The notes under the pieces: generated by a model
What the model was told of the DNA's origin: nothing
Seen by the model: only the letters and a program-made list of their open reading frames with translations
The model's database searches: none
NCBI RefSeq assembly: GCF_001270495.1
Contig: NZ_LGUR01000014.1
Location: forward strand, 1-64,000
Origin: Streptomyces viridochromogenes
GTDB lineage: Bacteria > Actinomycetota > Actinomycetes > Streptomycetales > Streptomycetaceae
Direction: 5' to 3'
DNA: 64,000 nt
Part shown: positions 59,099-64,000 of the stretch, in pieces
How the letters are laid out: each line of letters begins with the position of its first letter
How positions within the stretch are numbered: the first letter of the stretch is position 1
Made by a program: the position numbers and the translations under genes

Positions 59099-60670
59099 CT
59101 AGTCACGGTCGTCCTCGGGCCCGCAGGAACTGCCGTCCGCCGGGAGCGTGCCGTACAGCAGGAAGGTGTCGACCTTGCGGTGCACGCACTTGGAGGAGGC
59201 GTACCCGGTGTGACCGCTGCCCTTGTTGTCGAGGACCACGGCCGAGGAGCCGAGGCGCTTCGCCGTCTCCTCGGTCCAGCGGTACGGCGTCGCCGGATCG
59301 CCACGCGTGCCCACCAGGAGCATCTTCGGCGTGTCCACGTCCTTCACCTCCTCGCGTATGAAGTCCGTGCCCTTCGGGCGGCCGTAGCACAGCAGCACCC
59401 CGGTGAGCCGGTAGGGCCCGAAGACCGGCGATGCCTCCTCGTACTGTGCGCGCAGCCGGTCGAGATCGCCGATGATCTGCTCGCCGGTGGGGCGGTCGGG
59501 GTCGTCCGCGCAGTTGATCGCCATCAGTGCCGCGGAGAGGTTGTCGAGCGGGATGTCCTGCTCGTCGACGAGCCCGCCGTCGGGATCCCCGGTCTCCTCG
59601 CGGTTCAGGGGCGCGGCACCGCCGGTGGCGAAGGCTTCGATGGCATGCGTGTCGCCCTCTTCGACCAGCGAGGCCAGGGCTCGCTCCAGCAGGGGCCACA
59701 AGTCCTCGCTGTAGAGCCCCTGTCCGAGGGCGGCGACCAGGTCCTGCCCGCTGAACGGCTCACCGAAGGCCGACGGCACCGGATCCTGGTCCAGTGAGTC
59801 GACAAGCTGTACGACGTGCTTCCGGGCCTCGCGCGCGTCCTGCCCGAACGGACAGGCGATGTCCTTGACACACCAGTTGACGAACTCGTCCAGCGCCTTC
59901 TGCTGCCCCCGGGCGCCCACCAGTTCCTGTTTCTTCAGCGGCTCGGTCAGCGTGTCCACGCCGTCGAGCACGAACCGGCCGACCCTGTCGGGGAATTGGG
60001 CGGCATACACGGCGCCGAGCCGCGTTCCGTAGGAGAAGCCCAGGTAGTTGAGCTTCTTGTCACCGACCGCCTCGCGCATCACGTCCATGTCACGTGAGGC
60101 GTTGACCGTGCCGATGTGGGGGAACACCGGCCCCGAGTTTCGGGCACACGTGTCGGCCGCCTTCTTCAGGTCCCGCAGGACGGACTGGGGATCGCGGCTG
60201 ATCTCCGCGCTGTCCTGCGGCAGGTCGGCGTCGCCGCAGCTGACCGGTGAGGACCGGCCGACGCCGCGCGGGTCGAAGGTCACGATGTCGTAGCCGTCCG
60301 TCAGCTCCATGAAGTCCTTGCCGCCGGCGGCGAATTCGGGGACACCGGCGCCGCCCGGCCCGCCGAAGTTCAGCAGCACCGAGCCCCGCTTCTCGCCCGT
60401 GGCCCGGAAGCGGGCGAGCGCCAGGTCGAGCGTCCCCGCCCGGGGGTGGGCGTAGTCGAGGGGGACGGTGACCTTGCCGCACTGAAGATCCTTCGGCAGC
60501 CCCTCGCCGGGGCACTTCGCCCAGGTGATCTTCTGCTCGTAGAAGCGGCTGAGGGCGGGATCGGCGCTGTCCTCGGTCGCCGTCAGTCCCGTGCCGAGCA
60601 GGGCCAGGCCGGCCGCGCCGATGACCGCGCAGCGCCGCAGCGTGGGCCGCGGTGACAGGTGGGCCAACAT
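59099..60670 (-). CDS. Secreted TAP-family alpha/beta hydrolase (tripeptidyl aminopeptidase-like)
   Basis: A 523-aa secreted serine hydrolase of the streptomycete tripeptidyl-aminopeptidase (TAP/SlpD/SlpE) group, probably removing short peptides from the N-terminus of proteins outside the cell. The signal peptide ends near residue 28. The nucleophile elbow is GFSYGT. The N-terminal oxyanion region has LNFGGPGGAGVPEF and FDPRGVGRSS. GTRGDPATPYR carries the acid and GSGHTGYAS the His. A typical TAP C-terminal domain completes it. ATG 60670 is behind GGAGG. It is on the same strand as the baeRF-type gene with a 64-bp gap, so the two may be co-transcribed. Confidence 0.9.
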   Translation of the reverse strand: MLAHLSPRPTLRRCAVIGAAGLALLGTGLTATEDSADPALSRFYEQKITWAKCPGEGLPKDLQCGKVTVPLDYAHPRAGTLDLALARFRATGEKRGSVLLNFGGPGGAGVPEFAAGGKDFMELTDGYDIVTFDPRGVGRSSPVSCGDADLPQDSAEISRDPQSVLRDLKKAADTCARNSGPVFPHIGTVNASRDMDVMREAVGDKKLNYLGFSYGTRLGAVYAAQFPDRVGRFVLDGVDTLTEPLKKQELVGARGQQKALDEFVNWCVKDIACPFGQDAREARKHVVQLVDSLDQDPVPSAFGEPFSGQDLVAALGQGLYSEDLWPLLERALASLVEEGDTHAIEAFATGGAAPLNREETGDPDGGLVDEQDIPLDNLSAALMAINCADDPDRPTGEQIIGDLDRLRAQYEEASPVFGPYRLTGVLLCYGRPKGTDFIREEVKDVDTPKMLLVGTRGDPATPYRWTEETAKRLGSSAVVLDNKGSGHTGYASSKCVHRKVDTFLLYGTLPADGSSCGPEDDRD

Positions 60671-60940
60671 CGTTGCCTCCAGGGACGCCCGTCGCGGACC
60701 GGGGGCGGCGTCCTCGCCCACGATAGGCGGGCCCCGGAACGCACGCCTCCGGAGATGCGGGACGGTCCGGGCTGCCTTACTCTCCGCCCCTTGCGCGGCC
60801 GTCGGAAGTTTTTACCGCTAGTTCGACAACCCTGACGCTCGATGGGGTGAATGGCCGATAAGCCATAACTCGGATGGTTCGCCTGCGTTTTATCCGGTGC
60901 GGGTGAGTGCCCGCGACCATGTCTGGAAGGCAGGGAACCT

Positions 60941-61597
60941 ATGAGACGGGTTACCCGATACGGTGTGATCGCCGTCGCCGCCTCGGGCGCGATGGCTGTG
61001 ACGCTGCCGGCGTACGCCGATTCCGCGGCGGACGGCGCCACGGCCGGCTCGCCGGGGCTGCTGGCCGGTAACACCATTCAGCTCCCCGTGCACGTCCCGG
61101 TGAACGTGTGCGGGAACACCGTGAACGTCGTGGGGCTGCTCAACCCGGCCACGGGCAATACGTGCGCCAACAAGGACGGTGGTGGCAAGCCGGGCGCCAC
61201 GCACCACAGCGGGGCCTCGGCCGAAGGGAGCGGAAAGGATTCACCCGGCCTCGCGTCCGGCAATGTCGTCCAGCTCCCGGTCCACCTCCCCGTGAACGTC
61301 AGCGGCAACAGCGTGAACGTGGTCGGTGTCGGCAACCCGGCGAACGGCAACGAGTCGGTGAACGGCCCCGGCGACAGCCCTTCCCGCACCACCAGGCCGA
61401 CGCCGAAGCCGTCCGCACCGCCCAGGGCACACCAGCCGCGCCCGGCGCCGCCCGCGCTCGTCCCGCAAGGGGGGCCCGAGCGCTCGCTCGCCCACACGGG
61501 AGCGGACCAGAGCCTCGCCGCCGCGGTGGGCGGCACGGCGCTCGTGCTGGGCGGGGCCGTCCTGTACCGGCGCTTCCGCCCGACGGCGGTGCGCTGA
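60941..61597 (+). CDS. Long chaplin with sortase anchor
   Basis: A 218-aa surface protein of the long chaplin type (ChpA-C like). The signal peptide is residues 1-27. Two chaplin domains follow (about 41-76 and 106-140), each with the GN(T/V)(I/V)QLPVH-PVNV pattern. The first has both conserved Cys; in the second, Ser stands where those Cys are expected. A Pro-rich linker leads to an LAHTG sorting motif, a membrane helix and a basic tail. A class E sortase would attach it to the wall and its domains make the aerial-hyphae coating. ATG 60941 was chosen behind the AAGGCAGGGA stretch. A strong hairpin ends the gene. Confidence 0.93.
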   Translation: MRRVTRYGVIAVAASGAMAVTLPAYADSAADGATAGSPGLLAGNTIQLPVHVPVNVCGNTVNVVGLLNPATGNTCANKDGGGKPGATHHSGASAEGSGKDSPGLASGNVVQLPVHLPVNVSGNSVNVVGVGNPANGNESVNGPGDSPSRTTRPTPKPSAPPRAHQPRPAPPALVPQGGPERSLAHTGADQSLAAAVGGTALVLGGAVLYRRFRPTAVR

Positions 61598-61619
61598 CCC
61601 GCGCCTCGCGCGCGGCAGG

Positions 61620-61649
61620 AAGGCCCCACCGGGCGGTCGGTGGGGCCTT
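61620..61649 (+). terminator. Hairpin terminator after the chaplin gene
   Basis: AAGGCCCCACC (61620-61630) pairs perfectly with GGTGGGGCCTT (61639-61649). It is an 11-bp stem with an eight-base loop, 22 bases after the chaplin stop, followed by a short T-containing stretch (CGTCTT). Confidence 0.8.
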
Positions 61650-61814
61650 CGTCTTGCGCCCATCCGTCCAGTCGCGCCATCCGTCCGGTCGCGCCCCGGC
61701 GTACGCCTCAACGGCTTGATCACGCCGTGACGCCCGCCACGAAGATCCGCGAGGATGCCGTGTGCACGGTCGATCACCTTGCGCACGCGGCCCCCTACGG
61801 AATGGAGCGTAGCC

Positions 61815-62669
61815 ATGGCCTCTCCGGCCCCCGAAGACCTCGTCGTCACTCGCGCCGGTCTCGACGACTGGTCGGTCATCAAGGGATGGGCCGCCGACGA
61901 GGGCTGGAACCCGGGGCTCGCCGACGCACCGGCGTTCTTCGCGCAGGATCCCGACGGCTTCTTCCTCGGCCGGATCGACGGCGAAGTCGTCTCGGCGATC
62001 TCGGTCGTCACCTACGGCACCGACTACGCATTCCTCGGCCACTACCTGGTCCGCCCCGACCTGCGCGGCCACGGCCACGGCCTGACCACCTGGAAGACCG
62101 CCCTGGCCCACGCCGGAAACCGCGTCATCGGCCTCGACGGGGTCGTCGCCCAGCAGGACAACTACCGCCGCTCGGGCTTCGAGTCCGCCCACCGGACCGT
62201 CCGGTTCACCGGAACCGCGCCCACCGCCCGGGTGCCGGCGGACATCCGGGCCGTACGGCCCGAGGACGTCGAGGACATCACCGCGTACGACGCCACCTGC
62301 ACGCCCGCCGACCGCCCCCGTTTCCTCGCTCACTGGCTCACCGGCCCCGGACACCACGCCGTGGTCCGCCGCGTGGGCGGCCGTGTCACCGGCTACGGCG
62401 TGATCCGCCCCGGCCACGACTGCCCGCGCATCGGCCCGCTCTTCGCCGACACCGCCGAGGACGCCCGGGCCCTGTTCACCGCGCTCACCGCCGAGGCGGC
62501 CGGGCGCCCGGTCGCCGTCGACGTGCCCGAGACCAACCCGGCGGGGGTGGCTCTCGCCGAGGAGGCCGGTTTCACGCCCTCCTTCGAAACCGCCCGCATG
62601 TATACGGGCCCGGTGCGACCGCACTCCCAGGAGCGTGTCTTCGGGGTCACCACGCTGGAACTCGGTTAG
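61815..62669 (+). CDS. GNAT acetyltransferase with two-domain layout
   Basis: A 284-aa protein with an N-terminal GNAT acetyltransferase domain and a second GNAT-like C-terminal half. The first domain has HYLVRPDLRGHGHGLTTWKTALA, the acetyl-CoA loop. The second half contains GYGVIRPGHDCPRIGPLFADTAEDA. It resembles the YitH/HolE-type family, whose acceptor is unknown. ATG 61815 lies seven bases after GGAG. It stands alone between the chaplin and the deaminase gene. Confidence 0.87.
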   Translation: MASPAPEDLVVTRAGLDDWSVIKGWAADEGWNPGLADAPAFFAQDPDGFFLGRIDGEVVSAISVVTYGTDYAFLGHYLVRPDLRGHGHGLTTWKTALAHAGNRVIGLDGVVAQQDNYRRSGFESAHRTVRFTGTAPTARVPADIRAVRPEDVEDITAYDATCTPADRPRFLAHWLTGPGHHAVVRRVGGRVTGYGVIRPGHDCPRIGPLFADTAEDARALFTALTAEAAGRPVAVDVPETNPAGVALAEEAGFTPSFETARMYTGPVRPHSQERVFGVTTLELG

Positions 62670-62763
62670 CGTGATCCGCCGGACAGGCCCTGGTGGGGGC
62701 CGCGGACGTCCCCTGGATCTCGTGTCGGGCCAGGGGTGTACGGCCGTCGAAACGCCTGCCCGG

Positions 62764-63249
62764 TCAGTTCCGTCGCCCGTGGAACCGGAAGTGCAGCGCG
62801 CGGACGTCGTCCGTCAGCTCGGGTACCGGACCCTCCACGGCCACGTCCGGCGCGACCTCCTGGATCGGCAGCGGTCGAACCGGCGCGGCCGGCGCCCCCA
62901 ACTCGGCCAGCCACCCGGTCAGTTGCTCCGACGAGGCGACGTACACGATGCGCCCCAGCCCCACCCAGGCGTGCGCGGCCGCGCACATCGGGCAGTGCTC
63001 GCCGGAGGTGTACACCGTCGCGGCCGCTCGCTCCTCGGGCGTCAGACGGGCGGCGGACCAGCGGGCCAGCTCGAACTCGGGGTGCCGGGTGCGGTCGCCC
63101 GACGCGACCCGGTTGTGGTCCTCGGCGAGAACCTCGCCGTCCGCCCCCACCAGCACCGACCCGAACGGCTCGTCCCCGGCCTCCAGCGCCTCGGTCGCCA
63201 GCGCGACGCAGCGGCGCAGATACGGCAGTTCGGTGTCCTTCACGACCAT
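62764..63249 (-). CDS. CMP/dCMP-type nucleoside deaminase
   Basis: A 161-aa zinc-dependent deaminase of the guanine/tRNA-adenosine deaminase family. The zinc ligands are in HPEFE (the HAE-type site) and the C-x2-C in TSGEHCPMCAAAHAW. FGSVLVGADGEV lies in the first strand. It probably deaminates guanine or a related purine in the cytosol. The ATG at 63249 is nine bases after GAGGAGG. It lies on the minus strand downstream of the MFS transporter. Confidence 0.87.
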   Translation of the reverse strand: MVVKDTELPYLRRCVALATEALEAGDEPFGSVLVGADGEVLAEDHNRVASGDRTRHPEFELARWSAARLTPEERAAATVYTSGEHCPMCAAAHAWVGLGRIVYVASSEQLTGWLAELGAPAAPVRPLPIQEVAPDVAVEGPVPELTDDVRALHFRFHGRRN

Positions 63250-63289
63250 CTCGTACGGCCTCCTCGCGGCGTGATCTTCCCTGCCCACC

Positions 63290-64000
63290 CTAGGTTCGCC
63301 GACGTACGGCCGGAAAGGCGTGCGCGCGGCCGAGGCCCACGGTGACGAACGCGCCCGCGACCAGGGGGAGCGCGGTCCACGGCAGAGCGCCCGCGCCCAG
63401 GCGCTCCAGGGCCAGACCACCGGTGAGGGAACCCGCCGCGATCCCCGCGTTGTACACCGTGGCCTGCAAGGAGGTGGCCACATCGGCGTGCGCGGGACCC
63501 GAGGCGTCGACCAGGGCGGTCTGGATCAGCGTGGGCGCCCCGCCGAAGGCGACACCCCACAGCGCGACCGACGCGAGGAGCACGGCGGGTGTTCCGGCGC
63601 GCAGACCGAGGGCGAGCATGACGGCCGTGCACAGGGCGAGCGCGCCCAGCAGGGTCGCCCGAAGCCGCCGGTCCACCAGGACCCCGGTCACCCAGATCCC
63701 GGCGACCGTGGCCGCCCCGAACACCAGCAGGACCAGGCCCGTACGCCCGAACCCGGCATGCGTCGCGAAGGGGGCGACGTACGTGTACATCACCTGGTGG
63801 CCCAGCAACAGCAACAGCGTGACGGACAGGACGGCCGGGACGCCCGGCAGCGCGGCCACCCGCTGGGGAGGCAGCCCCGCACCCGGCGGCTCGCCCGGGA
63901 ACCCCGGCACCCGCCACCACACCCAGCCCACCAGGAACACCGCCAGCCCGGCCAGCGCGCCGAACGCCGTGCGCCAGCCGAGCGCCTCAGCGAGTGCGGT
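63290..64000 (-). CDS. MFS transporter, 5' end beyond the window
   Basis: The C-terminal part (about 236 aa) of an inner-membrane major facilitator family transporter, with at least six helices visible. The loop segment VDRRLRATLLG and the GGAPTLIQTALVDASG stretch are of the drug/arabinose-efflux (DHA1) type. The gene continues past base 64000, so its start is missing. It ends 40 bp before the deaminase gene on the same strand and may be co-transcribed with it. The substrate is not known. Confidence 0.85.
   Translation of the reverse strand, partial: TALAEALGWRTAFGALAGLAVFLVGWVWWRVPGFPGEPPGAGLPPQRVAALPGVPAVLSVTLLLLLGHQVMYTYVAPFATHAGFGRTGLVLLVFGAATVAGIWVTGVLVDRRLRATLLGALALCTAVMLALGLRAGTPAVLLASVALWGVAFGGAPTLIQTALVDASGPAHADVATSLQATVYNAGIAAGSLTGGLALERLGAGALPWTALPLVAGAFVTVGLGRAHAFPAVRRRT

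Noticed and set aside
1..64000. tRNA, rRNA, transposase, integrase or phage genes
   Set aside because: I saw no recognisable tRNA or rRNA segment and no integrase or transposase motif in any frame, although a hidden small RNA cannot be excluded by eye.

Overview
This is a high-GC actinobacterial chromosome segment, almost certainly from a Streptomyces. The third codon position is nearly always G or C, and GTG starts are common. The window carries genes for an SsgA-like cell-division regulator, a long chaplin, an NsdA-like TPR regulator, a DUF6479 protein and a LuxR-family (LAL) regulator. There are 50 protein genes that look intact (the last one cut by the right edge), three broken genes, and no RNA gene, transposase, phage gene or CRISPR array that I can see.

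Layout. 1-4.5 kb: GH1 beta-glucosidase behind a LacI-type palindrome, then an amidohydrolase and a DMT exporter opposite a LysR regulator. 4.8-10.7 kb: a disaccharide and energy-stress block of beta-phosphoglucomutase, GH65 phosphorylase, a frameshifted universal stress protein, PPK2, DUF6479 and a Cys-rich four-helix copper protein. 10.9-16.2 kb: acyl-CoA dehydrogenase, a hydrolase fragment, TetR and HxlR regulators, a PaaI-type thioesterase, a frameshifted conserved gene, a GNAT enzyme and an MpaB-like oxygenase. 16.3-22 kb: a soluble Ser/Thr kinase-TPR protein, a phytoene-desaturase-like oxidoreductase and a Tat-exported serine hydrolase.

22-45.7 kb is dominated by acyl-CoA chemistry: four AMP-forming CoA ligases, a nitronate monooxygenase, a crotonase, a DUF35 protein and two cysteine-less thiolase-like proteins. 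A near-identical 17-bp inverted repeat lies upstream of the nitronate monooxygenase/ligase operon (22029-22045) and between the divergent ligase and crotonase genes (41559-41575). This suggests one regulator for both groups. Embedded in this stretch is a compact terpenoid locus (27.9-30.4 kb). Its P450 gene overlaps a class I terpene synthase gene whose NSE metal-binding triad has Pro in place of the first Asn. A large LAL regulator gene lies just downstream on the same strand.

45.8-57.9 kb: an orphan DUF397 gene, an intact universal stress protein, GH95 alpha-fucosidase with an inverted repeat flanking its promoter, a PGRP-type amidase, an APH-like kinase, the NsdA-like regulator, a PAS-PP2C phosphatase and the SsgA-like protein. 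57.9-64 kb: a baeRF-type protein, a TAP-family hydrolase, a long chaplin with an LAHTG sorting signal, a GNAT enzyme, a deaminase and an MFS exporter cut by the right edge.

Functional reading (inference): the left part handles plant-type sugars and energy stress, the middle activates and degrades fatty or branched acyl groups and makes one terpenoid, and the right part is cell-envelope and development housekeeping. Start codons were chosen from ribosome-binding sites and family homology. All functions are from reading the sequence, with no database search.
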